A stretch of 64,000 nt of DNA from Darksidea phi. Lineage: Eukaryota > Ascomycota > Dothideomycetes > Pleosporales > Lentitheciaceae. Positions 1 through 12,500 of the stretch are shown one piece after another; positions within the stretch are counted from its first letter, which is position 1; each line of letters opens with the position of its first letter. A model generated the notes under the pieces. It was not told where the DNA came from. It was given only the letters and a program-made list of their open reading frames with translations, and searched no databases. The position numbers and the translations under genes were made by a program. Where the stretch lies: the NCBI GenBank assembly GCA_030770425.1, contig JASJFT010000051.1:124001-188000 (forward strand), given 5' to 3'.

Positions 1-2077
1 CATGGTACCAACGGCACTTTATGAACCGCAGATGCGGATGATTATGATAGGCAAAAGCGGGGAACCTAAACAGTCCTGCATGCACGCAAGCGCCCGCGAC
101 GCATCTATGTATGTACGAGCACGTTGACAGCGGCTGACCAGAGAAAACAAAAGCACCATGCAATCTTGTACGGCCTCCGGCAATTGCGGGGCAGACAGTC
201 ATGATATATCATCGTATCCTTCTTACGGCACAGGCTCCTTCCCGCGACGCGTGAACACCGACGGATCCCACGCCTTTTTGCAGCCACAGCCTTGAAACGG
301 GTGCATATCGCATCCAGAACTGCCCTTAAGCCGATCATGGCAAAACTCAGTTTCGTCACCATTTCACCGAGCAAACTAGTTTTTACTTCTTTGGCCCGGG
401 GCGCGAGACAAGCTCGTTCCAAGAGTGCTTGGTCCCGCTCGGATGTATCATGTCCCGACGCCACACGGCGCGAGTCGCAGAGAGCGCGCGCTTTATGCGT
501 CTTCGTGTCAGCCCGGAAACGAGAGTGTCAGGCACTATGTGATTTGATCAATAGTGGTCTGAACTAGTATAAGATAGGTCAAGCTTATTTTCCTCTCCGG
601 GCAAGATGCCTTCACGTGATATTTTCCACTCCGCGTCCAAACCGCTGGCTTAGTCATAATTCACAGTTTGTCCACTGTTAGGTCGGCCTCTTATTTCGAG
701 TATTGATGCTTTTACTGTTGTGGAAAGTCTCTGGCGCAATTCTTATCCGGTTATTATACCGCGACTGCGGTCTTTCGTATCACTAAGAATTAGTCTCTAT
801 ACCGTCTGAATAAACTATTGCTCTTTCCTATTAACTTTCGCTAGAAGCACAGCTCGCAATCTGTGGTGTAACATCTAGAAAGCTACCCCTCTACTAATAT
901 TAACAACTGACGGATATAGTGCACATAAATCAACTCCAACTATCTTCGCAGGCTACAGCGCTAGCCTATACCAGTTCTGCACCCCTCAAATAAGCCCTCT
1001 AGAGTGCAAACGGTTTATAGTCCAGCCTGCCAGGATTCGTAATTATTGGGCGCAAGACGCTGTCTTCAACAGGTAAGCCTTGATCTCACGTCATCATGTA
1101 CGTTCGCCTGAATCTCACTTCAGGCGACCAATCGGCGCTCTAACCATTTATTATTCTTCGACGCTTCAAAGGTACATAGCCTGCCCCTCCGCGGAATTTC
1201 TGCCAAAAACTGACTGAGAGCTGACACCTTTGGACGCCTATCATTCATATTTGACAACGATTCTCTTTCGTCAATGCTTGAGTGGCTGGATCGCTGGGCT
1301 GAAGTTGCTTCTGGGTAGATTACACCGCCTCGACTCATCCCACCCCGGGATGCTGCTAGTATTGTTGCTTATAGCTGAGGGCATCAGGCGGAAATCATCC
1401 TAAACCATCCGCCGTCCACCAATAGCCAGAGTGCCCCTTCACTTTTTCTACTCATTGATTCTCAATCATTTCATCATGTCGATTGACTCCGGCGCTACTT
1501 CATGACATCTTCGCTGTAGGCATCTCCTCCACTCGGGCACATAGTATACATCTAAGGCTGCTTTCGGTATTTTCAAGGGGGTTTGACTGGCAACTATCTT
1601 CGTCAGGGGTGGCACCTAGCTCAAACCCTGGAAGATGCGGCTCCAGTTGAATTATTTTATGTTTACCGGTAGTTAATTTGTCAAAAAGGCCTTTTTCAGA
1701 AGATTGCGCTTTGACTTTTCTATGCACCCTTACCTCCCAAGTTTCAATTGGCCAGCTGTGTAGTACGGCATTAATATGTTAGCCAAGAATTCTTACCGGT
1801 CAGAATGTTCGCCACTCACCTGACAACCTCCACCTGATTTCTGCCTAAAGCACTGAGCACTACAGGATGCCAAGACTATGGGGGCCAAATAGTCAGACGA
1901 CTACTCATATTAAATTCCGTAGACGGGCGGGCCTCGTTCTCCGCCAGGGGTTGAGTAACAACATTTCCACTCTGCGTTTCCATAGCCTTGGTTATGCCAA
2001 CAGCCGCTGTACGCCGTGATCTTCTCCCAGAATACAACCTCTTTTAAGGGCACGGAGTTACCGCCTTATCCTCCATC
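1..2077. other. Upstream intergenic region, no supported gene
   Basis: Base composition is ordinary and both CpA and TpG are common, so this stretch is not RIP-mutated. Open frames exist at 105-464 (-), 292-567 (+), 1120-1338 (-) and 1500-1727 (-). They are short, overlap on opposite strands, show no domain I recognise and lack a coherent splice structure, so I do not call them genes. The last few hundred bases before 2078 would be the promoter and 5' leader of the HET-like gene; I see no decisive TATA element. Confidence 0.5.
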
Positions 2078-5018
2078 ATGACCCACGTCGAATTATCAAC
2101 GTTTGGATATAGCCAGACTACTGGTAATCGTCAAGATTCACCCTCCATAGCTTACATTCAAACACCCACTTTCGAAAGTCCACAGCCTCCTTCCAACCAC
2201 AAAGATACTTCCTCCATGGCCTACGTTCAATCGTCCACAGCCGAGAATGGCCAGACTAATTCCATTTATCAAGATTCGTCCTCCACTGTGGCATTCGCCC
2301 GATCATATTGTTCCGAAAGTGATCGGGCCAGCAGTGTTGCTCTGAACCGGAACAAAAAGTCGACAGCGGCCGATCACAAAGACAGCATGCACCGGTATGT
2401 TACTGTTTCGGGGCCTGACCAAAACAAGGACCACTACCTCCGTTCGAGTGACGGCAAGCTTGAACTCCTAAGAGTGCAGAGTGTCCCTTCATATTCTAAA
2501 CAACTAGAGCAAGAATGGAGAACTTGGCAGCGGCCCAAAGTGGGACTCTTCGTACGCCTCGCGAGACGGATCCGCGCTGCACCCAGGGAAATTGTCGCAT
2601 GGACTTTCAATGACTGGATCAATAAAGAAGGTGAGTGGCCGTTTACGTCATTGTGATAGCATCCCAAACCTCTCGATGATAATACGAAACTGACCTAGTA
2701 ATGTTAGACAATGAGAATGGGCAAGAAATACTAATGTGTATTAAGTACCCTGTTGCTAGCTTTGCTCTTGGTGCTACTGTACGACCACTCTACGCTAATA
2801 CCAAGCACGGTTTCGCTGACTTTGGTCAAGGCGCTATTCGGAGAAGTTGATGTAGATGTGTTCCTTAACGGTCGGTATGAGCCTGTTAGATATGGCTACT
2901 TCCGCTACCCCAAAATCGCCAGAAATGTACGAGAGGGTCGCGAGGAGGGTCGTGAATCTGTAAGTGTATTGGAATTCTGGAAAAATGGGGATACTTCAAT
3001 ACTCCCGCGGTTTGTGAACATTCTGGCTGACTCTTTGATTTTGATAGGTGTCAGCTCAGCAAACAACAGATTTCCAACTCAGCCACTTGGACCAACGTAC
3101 GACGCAATCCGAAGAGACAATCCACCCCACGCGCCAAGTGCTCGCGCGTAGCGACGGATCCGACGTAGTGTTCGGGAGACATCTCCGCCCCCGAATGCTT
3201 TGCGTCATCGATCATGATGCATCGGAAGGATATCGCGTTGTGGATGTTGACCTCTGGGATAGCCAACGTGAAGACCGAGAGAGTGGTGCATACATCTTCG
3301 TATCTTACACTCGGCTACAATTTCAGACATATAAAACCATCAGTGAGGAATATGAGCCATCTGAGGGTTTACGAAGGAGATTGGAGGCTATGTACGCGCC
3401 CGATCTCAACGAGCTCGTCGCAATTGGCATGGTAGCCGCTGAGGCAGCCAACTTGAGGGCATTCTGGATCGATGTGCTGTGTTTGCCGGGGCGGGTAGCT
3501 GATCTGGATTCCCACAGGATTTGTGATATTGCGCGTGGCGCTGATCGCATGGTTCTGGCAATCAAAGACGAGCCTAGGGCCAGAGTATCTCCGGGATACA
3601 GCCCAGCTCACTTCAAAACGCTCCTACATGGCTGGGCTTCTCGTCTGTGGACCCTACCGGAGCTCCTTCTGGCCCCCACAAAACACGACCTGGCTGTGTA
3701 CTGGGTCAGAGCCAACCACCCGTCTTCAACACAATATCCCGCGGAAATCATACCTAAACGCAACATGGCGGAACGCGCTTACGAGGACGGACTCTTGACA
3801 AGGCAGCTCGTAGATCACTTCGAGTCAAGTCTTCACCTTACCCAGACAGAGTTACTGACTATTGGCCTTCAATGCCTTCTCAACAGAAAGTTCCGCCCGT
3901 TTCTGAAGGCCGACCCTATCTACGCACTAATGACTCTTGCACGCAGACGCCCTATTCCTAGGAAAGATGAGAGTCTATTCGAAGCATTTGCTCAGTTATC
4001 CCTCATGAACGACTCAAACATGCTGCTTGAGCGTCTGCTCTGCGTTCTCCCACCTCAGCGAGGTTTACCCTGGGCGAACTTGGAAGACTTTTGGAAGGTC
4101 AAGCTATGGGAAATCAACCCCAATGTTCAGGTAGCCGCCATCACCGACGACGAATCTGTGCTGATCGATGGCGCTTATGGCGCCTCCATCGAGTGGGAAG
4201 CCTTGAACAGCGTAGGGTTCATCAAACGCCGGACAGTATGGCGCACCATCGGTGGCTTGCTTGTTCAGGCAGCCCTATTTAAGTTCTTGACGTTTTTGGC
4301 GGCAACTATTTTCTTCAACACCCTTGAAGCAGGCCCATTAACGAAGTCGATACTAGGATTCTTTGTTGCCCTGTTAGTTATGAGTATTATCCTCCTGGCT
4401 TATCTGCCTTGGTGGGCGCTTAGCATGTACCGCGGCAAGTTCTGGGGCACGCAGGCTCGTCTAATCGGATTGGAAGGCGTGGCTGACATCAAATGGCTCG
4501 AGACCAAGCTCTTTGGCATATACGATAATCGGTTGAAATGGACTGAAAACGCAAGCACACAGTCTCGACACCGGCCGAAGCCTGAGACCTCCAAGCAATA
4601 CCTGGAAGATGAATGCGAGGCTATACAGCCGGTTGCCGAATTTATCCCCTTGACGAGCAAACCGTCGGAAGAGAACCCAGTCTACCCCGATCGATTATTC
4701 ACGCTTGTCGACACGTACACCTTGACTGTAACCGTATTCCGAGCTGTACACCCGCCGAGCGTTGCTTTGGTGTGCGGACAGGAAGGCGGTATGCGTAGGA
4801 CGCTTCTGTGCTCGTATAATTACAAGACGCAGACTTTTCATCGCGAGACGGTGGTCAGGATGCCAACAAAGGTTTTGGATCGCATGGATCGGGTTCCTAA
4901 GTTTAGATTCTCGATGACTTGTATGACGATATTACGGAGTTCTAGGGATGTTTCGGGGGGGCTAGAGCCGGTATTCGATAACGACTATCTTAACGCGTTG
5001 CAGCGAAGATCGGTGTAG
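2078..5018 (+). CDS. HET-like (heterokaryon incompatibility domain-type) membrane protein, three exons
   Basis: Predicted exons are 2078-2630, 2760-2959 and 3048-5018, giving about 907 residues. Intron 1 (GTGAGT, branch ACTAATG, ends CTAG at 2759) and intron 2 (GTAAGT, branch CTGAC, ends ATAG at 3047) keep the frame (phases 1 and 0). Exon 1 is Ser/Thr/Gln-rich, with about three degenerate repeats of QDS(S/P)-x-AY type. Exon 2 starts with a short hydrophobic stretch (ALLLVLLYDHS). Exon 3 carries the HET-like core: YIFVSYTRL near residue 335, FWIDVLCLP near 390, an Ile/Ala-rich helix ending in DRMVLAI, then WASRLWTLPELLLA near 450. These match the FWIDALCINQ and SRAWTLQE landmarks of HET domains, although the first motif is divergent. 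Two transmembrane segments lie near residues 653-680 and 686-712. HET proteins trigger cell death on non-self recognition; that role here is inference. Shorter splicing of intron 1 (ending at 2698) would break the frame. Confidence 0.75.
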
Positions 5019-5551
5019 AGTGGTTTGATGGGCATCTGGCTATTTTGGTTTAGCTATTATTTCTTGTGATTTTCCTTTCTCCATTAATTTAGCATTCAGT
5101 TAGTGGGTTGTATTTGGAATGTGGTGTTTGTAAAATCCTACTATTCAGAATTTGCTCATCTTACTACCAGGTCTCTCAATTTGATGATTTCACGAGTAGG
5201 GAAACTGCTGGTTACAACCACGGCTAGTTTACTGGTAGGCTTGAACGATATAATAAGCAAATGGCAATTTCGTTCCACGAATTGCTGTGTACTCTGGCCA
5301 GATCTCAGATTCCTTATAGCTGACCGGAGCGGGTTTCCTGGTCTCGTTTCGAATGGTAAAATACCGGCTCCTGATGCAAATAGGAGACGTTTGAGGGATT
5401 ATTGTGAGAAGAAAAATTGATTCAAATTATAAATTTTTTGATTCAAAAGACATTTCGCGGCAACCTTCGGTTCATGTAGATAGCTGATGAAGAAGCAGTA
5501 ACGGCTGGCGGTGCAGATGCAGCCAATCAAACGTCGCCAATGCCAAGCAAA
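5019..5551. other. Intergenic region after the HET-like gene
   Basis: No convincing gene. Open frames here are short and overlap without any recognisable domain. The first 100 bases are T-rich and probably form the 3' untranslated region of the HET-like gene. Confidence 0.45.
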
Positions 5552-5785
5552 CCTTTCCGCCTTCGTGTGCGCTTGCAACGACGGTGTTGCGCCAGTGACG
5601 CTCAACCCACTTGCCGAAGCGCAGACTTCGATTTCCGGGGCCGACCGCATTCTACCTTATCCTGTACCTGTCCTATCTCACCGTACCCCGTTCAACGAGC
5701 CGAGATTAGATCTCGGCTGCTGCTTGGTCTAGGAACTGGCGCTGGTGGGCTCGAGAAGGGGTAGGGACGTGGTGGGCATGACCAG
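5552..5785 (+). repeat. Copy 1 of a dispersed ~240-bp segment (inverted partner at 41740-42003)
   Basis: This segment resembles the reverse complement of 41740-42003 over most of its length: both contain a TTGCAACGA(C/T)GG core, then CAGTGACGCTCAACCCACTT, then TTCAACGAGC. In one frame both copies give related peptides ending in LLxGxGxGxxGLxK, which suggests a shared coding ancestor, but I recognise no domain. The copies sit on opposite strands, on either side of the 33-kb AT-rich block, and show ordinary divergence rather than saturating RIP. It may be a remnant of a gene family or of an older mobile element. Confidence 0.6.
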
Positions 5786-6004
5786 GTCTTTCGTTCGGCG
5801 ATCAGCGGAGAGGACAACGGCGGATTTCGGGGCTTGAGGGCGACGTGAATAGTATGTCTTCGTGTTGTACGTGTCGCTGGGCGTCGGACCGCATGCGAAG
5901 TTGCACGATGGCTGTGCCGAGCGGTTCGGACGCGTTGGCTGACTAAACAAGCGCCGAGCCCTTGGAGTGTTAACACTGCTCCCAATCCTTGTGTCGGATG
6001 TAGT

Positions 6005-6200
6005 GGTGTCTTATTTTTATTAATTAAATTATTTTTCTTTCTTATAATATTATATTAATATAAGAGTACTATATATATTTTACTAGTAAACTTAATAATT
6101 ATATTAATAATATATATCTAGCTAACTCTACTTAACTCTGTAAGGCGAAAATAAATTATATTAACTCTTGGTTAACCAATAGCTACGTATAAAGGTCTAC
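6005..6200. repeat. Small AT-rich RIP-like relic
   Basis: An island of roughly 180 bases made almost only of A and T, with TA steps dominating and CpA/TpG nearly missing, lies inside otherwise ordinary DNA. It has the same texture as the large block after 8.36 kb, so it is probably the remains of a short RIP-mutated repeat. No element type can be assigned. Confidence 0.5.
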
Positions 6201-6209
6201 GAGTAGTTC

Positions 6210-6371
6210 TTACGACTCTAGTCGGTCTAGGTACTCCTCCGCTAGTACCTTCTGTCGCACTGCGACCACATGCTCCAGCAGCTCCACCTTCACAGTGCTT
6301 TTCAGCACGTTTCCATTGCGGCGAATCCGGTTCTTCCCACTACTATTGACGCATCGTTGAAAAAGCACTGA
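6210..6371 (-). pseudogene. Possible coding remnant, C-terminal end
   Basis: On the minus strand an open frame of about 54 codons ends in EEYLDRLES and a stop at 6210-6212. The composition (Lys/Arg followed by a Leu/Val/Glu helix) looks protein-like, but no in-frame ATG or clear splice acceptor is visible and I do not recognise the family. It abuts the AT-rich relic at 6005-6200, so it may be the unmutated end of a broken repeat or gene. It could equally be chance. Confidence 0.2.
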
Positions 6372-7106
6372 GTGCTAATTGTGTAAAAGGCAAACCGTTT
6401 ATATATCATACACTCTCCCGATAAGGCTAGGACGTTCTTTAGTCTATCGCCTTCCTACCTTTCTCTATCCTTTACTAGTTGCCTTCCTGCATGCCCATTG
6501 CCTCCATCCTGCACCCTAGGTTTCCCCGATGATACGTGACTCAACAGCTGCAGTAGTGATCTGTGCAACTTTCACCGCTCTCCTTGGTCTCGTCCACGCA
6601 TGCCTTCTGGTCCGTGGGCTCCTGAGGTATTCCTTCAAGTCCTGCGAACCCTTACCGGTGCAATCTCCGCGTCCCGACGGCTCCCGTAGGAGTGTGTCCT
6701 TCGTAGTCGTTACTGATCTGGATAGATGCACTGTCTGATTTCATGATACTAAATGCCAGAATTGCCTAGTACGGTTCTTCTACAAGGTGGTGACGAAGCA
6801 CTCATAACCAGTGATCATTTACTCACGCCAATGCGACGTCGACTTGAACAACAAATTACCGAGTTCCTATAGACCCCCTCACTCCTCAGACATTTTTTCA
6901 CTCTCTCCCTACGTCCAGCACACTTAGCACCTCGCCTAACTGCGACTCTAGCAGCACTTGTACCCGCACGCACACTCCTCCACCGATGTTCCACCCCTCT
7001 CTCGCTCCACCCACCTCGTCCGTCCTAAAATGCTATTGTTATCTACTACATCGGGCGACGAGGTCAGCCACGAGGTCGGCCACGATGTCCGCCACTCTAG
7101 TCTACG
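6372..7106. other. Intergenic region, pyrimidine-rich
   Basis: No supported gene. The plus strand is C/T-rich between about 6410 and 7000. The open frame at 6958-7320 (+) overlaps the last exon of the membrane-protein gene on the other strand and is most likely a shadow. Confidence 0.4.
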
Positions 7107-8152
7107 TCAGCGGGCCGAAGACTCTCCCTTGGAGACATCCACTGCTGCGCTTTCGTCATCGGGACTGATCGGTCTTAAACTGGGAAGGACAAAACCAAAC
7201 GGCGGTACGCTGATTCGGCTGAGAAGGCTCTCGATAGGCCCATTGAGAAACGGCGCACAGGCTGCAGCGACTAGACTGATCTCTTCAACCCTGTACCACA
7301 TGTACACTGATACCGTCTGACTGACAGCCTCTTCGCCGTACTTCCAAGTTCGAATGTAGTACAGTTTGATTGCGCCGGCCGTAGCTGCACATATTCCCAT
7401 GCCCATCAGGGCGCACAAAAGTATGCGCTCGATAATAGGCCGGCTCAAGGACCAAACGTAAAATACCGGTATAAGAGCGAATACCACATCGCTAGCTATA
7501 TTGAAAGCTTATAAAAGTTAGCACTTACTAATGGAAATGAATCCAAAACTGACCTGTAGCAGTATAGCCGTAAGCTTGTGAATTCGCATTAGACCAACAA
7601 ACCCCGCGGGGCACGGGCTCCCAGAAGGCATGTATTGGGCGGCACTGGAGGAGCATAACGAAGGTAGATGAAAGTGCTATGGCAAGCTGGATAAAGAGCA
7701 ACACCCAGATCGCCATCTTCCTTGTGATGGACAATTCGAACTTAAGCAGCATGGCTCCTATTGACATTCTTGCGATGGGAGCTGTCAAAGAACCGAAAAA
7801 TGCTACTACAAAGACGCATTTCAGGATCTGGATCTGAGCGGCGTCTGAAATGTAATAGCTATAACGCCCGAAGCCAGTACTTATAGCGATTATGGTAGTG
7901 ATATATACGATCAATTCGCATATCTATCAGGGATATGAGTGTAGCTCTTACAAGATGTCGATCATGGGTCCTTACCAAAGCTACCGAGATGGTATAGTCA
8001 GCAGCGCTAAGCTTGAAAGTGGGACGAACTCGAAAGTATAAGCGGAATCCGTAGAGAAAAAGTGCTAGTGCAAAGAGGAATGAAATGGCGATGGTCCCTG
8101 GGATAGCGAGGTTGGTATTCCCGCTTGCTGGGGGCTGCGCATTCCCTGCCAT
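7107..8152 (-). CDS. Fungal rhodopsin-domain (PTH11-like) integral membrane protein, three exons
   Basis: Predicted exons on the minus strand are 8152-7976, 7923-7554 and 7495-7107, giving 311 residues. Intron 1 is GTAAGG with an ATAG acceptor (52 bp). Intron 2 is GTCAGT, branch GCTAAC, ATAG acceptor (58 bp). Phases (0 and 1) agree. The protein has about seven hydrophobic helices: an N-terminal one around IPGTIAISFLFALALFLYGF, others including ILKCVFVVAFFGSLTAP and MAIWVLLFIQLAIALSS, a C-R-P-I-x-x-F-W motif before the loop, then IASDVVFALIPVFYVW. This order, with a Cys-x-Pro-x2-x-Phe-Trp loop and (S/T)D-x2-(F/C)ALIP helix, is typical of the fungal rhodopsin-domain family (about 300-400 aa). 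Members are plasma-membrane proteins, some proposed as receptors; the ligand is unknown. Its 5' end lies only about 210 bp from the RIP-mutated block. An alternative donor (GTAAGT) for intron 2 exists but follows an in-frame stop. Confidence 0.8.
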
Positions 8153-8333
8153 GCTGTTTGGCGTAGCAAAGCTGTTCTCAGAGAGAATGGATGCTGGCTA
8201 CGGGTACGGTCCAAATAAGAATTCAAGGCTGTGAGTACTACTTGGATGGCGGGTTGTGTTGAAGAGAATGCTTTTTGCAGATGAGAAAGTGGTGTCGGGC
8301 CGTGAGACGTAGTGGGGTGAGCGGGTGACATCA

Positions 8334-8394
8334 GCTCAGCCGACCACACTAAAACCTCGCTTAATTTTTTTTTGCTCAGCCTACTACACTAAAG
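8334..8394. repeat. Short direct repeat at the edge of the AT-rich block
   Basis: The 20-mer beginning GCTCAGCCGACCACACTAAA at 8334 recurs, with two changes fitting RIP or divergence, as GCTCAGCCTACTACACTAAA at 8374, an offset of 40 bp. Between them lies a run of nine T. The base composition switches right here from ordinary to extremely AT-rich. It may be a small local duplication or the trace of an insertion endpoint. Confidence 0.6.
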
Positions 8395-8624
8395 CTTAAA
8401 CTACTAATAGATATCTTAGACTACTAAGATATCCTAACTAATAGCCCTTCTATATTCTTAATATAATATAAAGATATTCTTAATATAATAAGAAGATATT
8501 CCTAATATAATAAGAAGATAATCTTAATATAATTATAATTATAATATTAGTTTTTATTTTTATATAAATTTTAATATATTAAGATTATCTTCTTACTATA
8601 TTAATATTATTATTATTATTATTA

Positions 8625-8891
8625 TAATTTTTTTAATTTATATAATAGAAGTTTATATATAATAAAAATATTATATTTATATCTTATATATAATAAAGTA
8701 GCTATAAAGTTATATATAATATAATAAGATAATATTTTAAATATTAAAATACTAGATAAGAAATAATATATATAATATTAAACTTTAAAGTTTAGTTAAA
8801 AGATTAAGAATAATAATAAGAAGTTAATATACTAATACTACTATCTATAGTATAAAAATTATCTATAATAATACTAGTATTCTACTTACTA
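8625..8891 (-). mobile_element. Partial copy of the 14-bp-TSD family, 3' end (reverse orientation)
   Basis: This stretch aligns with 49532-49815, the 3' part of the reverse-oriented full copy. Shared landmarks are TAGAAGTTTATATATAATA, AATATTTTAAATATTA and the string ending ATAATACTAGTATTCTA. It stops exactly where the Copia A LTR begins at 8892, so Copia A probably inserted into or beside it. The missing 5' part is not evident to the right of Copia A. Confidence 0.6.
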
Positions 8892-9142
8892 TATAAGTAG
8901 GTAGGGGTATAGAATAAATATATTAAGTTATCTAACTATCTAGTTAGAACGCGAGTAGAAGGATATATATACTAGTTATACTAGGTTAAATAACTAATAT
9001 AATTATACTATAAGTTATAGTATAATTATTATAGATTACTATTATATAGTTACTATAAGTTTAGTATATAGTTATAGTAAATTAGTATAAATTATTATAT
9101 AAATAGAATAGTTATATAATATATAGCGCTTAGTCGCTTATA
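8892..9142 (-). repeat. Copia A 3' LTR
   Basis: 251 bp, bounded by TATAAGTAGG on the left and CTTATA on the right. Same length as the other three LTRs of this family. Confidence 0.8.
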
Positions 9143-9439
9143 TATCCCCTTTAGATTCGAATATAGATTCGAAGCTAAAGTTTATTTATTAATTTTAGAG
9201 ATTAAATTTAAAACTTATTATTAACTAATAGATCCCCCTCTCTTTATAAATATAAGAAGCTATATTATAGGTTAAGAGCTAGTCTCTATATTAGTATAGT
9301 ACTAGGTAGATAGCCTCTACTATTATAGTATAGGTAGATTCCTTATATAATTAGATATTTCTAGAGGTATAAGACCCTTAACTTACTTTATATAGTATAC
9401 TAATATAGTATTAGTATATTAGTTTATTAGCTAAATTAT

Positions 9440-9532
9440 TTATATAATTAGTTAAGTAGTCTATATAGTTAGCTAAATAGCCTATATAGTTAACTAAGTA
9501 GTCTATATAGTTAGCTAAGTAGCCTATTTAAT
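9440..9532. repeat. 21-bp minisatellite inside Copia A
   Basis: About four copies of a unit like GTCTATATAGTTAGCTAAGTA occur in tandem, differing only by changes that fit RIP. The same array, reverse-complemented, is found in Copia B at about 62465-62560. The unit length is seven codons, so it may have encoded a repeated heptapeptide near the polyprotein C-terminus or lie in the 3' untranslated part. Confidence 0.7.
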
Positions 9533-12500
9533 AGAAAAATCCTTAAAGTTTAGAAATAATACCTAGTTCTTATATTTCTATCTAGGTAGTAATTTTATAA
9601 GGCTATTAGCTAGCTAGCTATTTAATAATATATATAAGATATTAATATTACCTAATAATACCTCCTATTAAAGCTAGTAATAATAAATATCGATATACTA
9701 TACTATAGTCTTAAGTTTTAGAGTAAAGGAGGTAAGTAGCTAAATTATTTACTAATTATTATAGTAAATTAATCGTTTATAATCTAGATCGAATCCGATA
9801 TATTCGAATACTTTCTACTACTAGATTAGCTTAGTACTAGCTAACGAGACGGCTATTAGTTCTATCTTAGTCGTTAATTTTATAATATATCGTTATAGTA
9901 TAGCCTTCTAATTAATAGGTCTATTAAATAGAAAGAATATATATTCTTATAAGCTCTTCTAAGTAGTCTTATAATTAGTAAAGAAGACGTCTAATACTCT
10001 ATAAAAGTTAGATATAGATTTAGATATAAGTTTACTAATAATATAAATTAATTTAATAAATATTAATATATTATAGTATATTACTTAATTCTTTATTTCT
10101 AGTAAATAGGTAATTATTTAATAGGTAGTATCTAGATATTATTATAAAGGATTTATAAGGAATTTAATTAGCTTTAAATAAGCCTTTAAGATATCTAAAC
10201 GAGTAACTTCTACTATATAATTAATAAATCTAACTAGCTAAGTATATCGTTACTTAATTAAATCTATTATTTTATTTTTTAAGGATATTAGTTCCTCGAG
10301 TAGTAGTAGTATAGTAGATAGCTTTAAATAGGGCTTTAGTAAAGGATACTTCTAAGTAAACTTCTTAATATACGAGCTCTATAATAGTTAAATTAAGTTA
10401 TTATTATAATTTCTAATAGTTTAAATACTATAGAATATTTATAGTTCTTCTAGAGATTTAATTTTATATTATTATAATAGCTTATACTTAAATTTATATA
10501 AAACAGCTATATATACTAGTATACTAAGAACGATAATATTATTAATAAAGAAGAAGACTAGTAGCTTCTTATTTTTTTATAAGTAGGGAATATTCTTAAT
10601 AGATATAAGACCTAGCTTTATAAGCGTCTTAATAAGCTCTTTATACTAAAGTAATAGGGATATCTTTAGACTATAGAGCGCTTAATATAATTTCTATAGG
10701 TAATTAAAATTAGAGAATTCTTCTAGTTAATAGTAATAGATTAATATTAATAGCTTAGTATTAGTAAACGCGTTAATAGTATTATATTAACGAATTTCTA
10801 TATTAAAGTAGATAGTAATAGCTATTAGAGCTTAAAATATTCGAATAGCTAGTATAGTAGTATAGATATCCTCTACTATTATTTATAGATCGTTATATAT
10901 ATAGATCCGAGCCTTATATTTTAATAGATAGCTTTAATTATTAAGTTTATATTTATATACCTATATTAATAGAAGAACTTTATTATCTTAAGTATATTAA
11001 GTATTATATTTATTCTAAATTATCTACTTATAGATTTCTTTATATTTAATTATTACTAGTTCTTATTATATAACTTATAGGAAGCCTTTCTTATAAGAAG
11101 ATAGTAGCTTTATTATATCCTTATAGTATTTTAGCTCTACTAGTAGCTCTATATATTTAAATCGCGTTTTTAGTACTATTACTAAGGTAGCTATATAGGC
11201 TAACTAATAAGTATTAATAAAGAAGCTAGAGTTCTTCTATATAGACTTCTTCTTTACTACTCTAGTTAATTCTTTAAATAGAATATAATATTAATAGAGG
11301 TTAGTATTTATTAGCTCTCGATACTCTATATAATTTAAATTAGGTATAATTCTATACTTATACTTTAAGTATTAATTTAATAGTTATAATAGTAGCTTAA
11401 ATAAAGCTATTTCTATAACTAATAGATTTAATATTAGGAGCTAATTTAATATAGGTTTCTAAGTAGTAGCTTAAGTAGTAGTATAAATAGTAATCTAAGT
11501 AGAAGCTTAAGTAATAGATTTTATAGCTTCTATAAGAGCTATATATTTATCTTCTAATAAAACTTCTAAAGAAGTATCCTTACTATTTAGTATAGATAAG
11601 TAATATTTATAAGTAAATTACTCTAGCTTAGAGTTTTAAAAAAGGGGATTTAAATTATCTTAAGATTAATAGAATAGATTCTCTTAAAATATAATATCTC
11701 TTATACGAATTACTTTACTATTATAAGTTTTACTTCTTATCTTTAGTATCTAGATTTTATAGATATTTAATAAGTTATAACTAACTAGATATTCTACTAA
11801 TACTTATAAACTAAGCTTATTACCTCTAAATATCTACTTATATAGTACGTAAACTCTATAATTATAAATATATAAATAAACTAGTAATAATTTCTTTTAA
11901 TATATAATTTTAAATAGTATCTTCTAGTTTAATAATTATATAGATATTTAATTAAGTAGATAGACTATTATTTTATAAATCTTAGGGCTAAGAGCTAGTA
12001 GGAGATTTATTATAATTCTTATTAAATAGCTTTTCTTAATTAAACTTCTACTTAAGTACTTAACTAAGTTATTTTACTTAATAGTATATAAGACTCGTAT
12101 CTATAATTTAATTCCTTTCTATAAATAGTAGGCTTAAGCTAAATTATTTAATAGACTATAACCTTACTTATTATTAGTTATTAAAAAGGTAATAGTTATA
12201 TTAAATTCTTATTTAATTACTCTATCTAACTACCTAAATATTATTTAAAGAGTAGACTTATTATATTTAGCTATTATATAGACTATATATAGTTTTAAGA
12301 ATAAATTAAATATATAGAATATATATTAATAACTATTATAGACTAGTATATTAAGCTTAATTAGATTAATAGCTATAGTTTTAAATAGTTAACTAGTACC
12401 TAGTTTATAGCTAAATTAATAAGAGATAATTTAATAAACTTTATTCTAAAGTTACTTCTTATAGTAAATTATTTTAAAAGTTATTATACTATTATCTATA

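Noticed and set aside
105..567. Overlapping open frames on both strands (119 and 91 codons)
   Set aside because: They overlap on opposite strands, show no recognisable domain and no splice context; they read like chance frames.
6958..7320. 120-codon plus-strand frame
   Set aside because: Overlaps the final exon of the rhodopsin-domain gene, whose frames and splice sites are consistent; this is a shadow.
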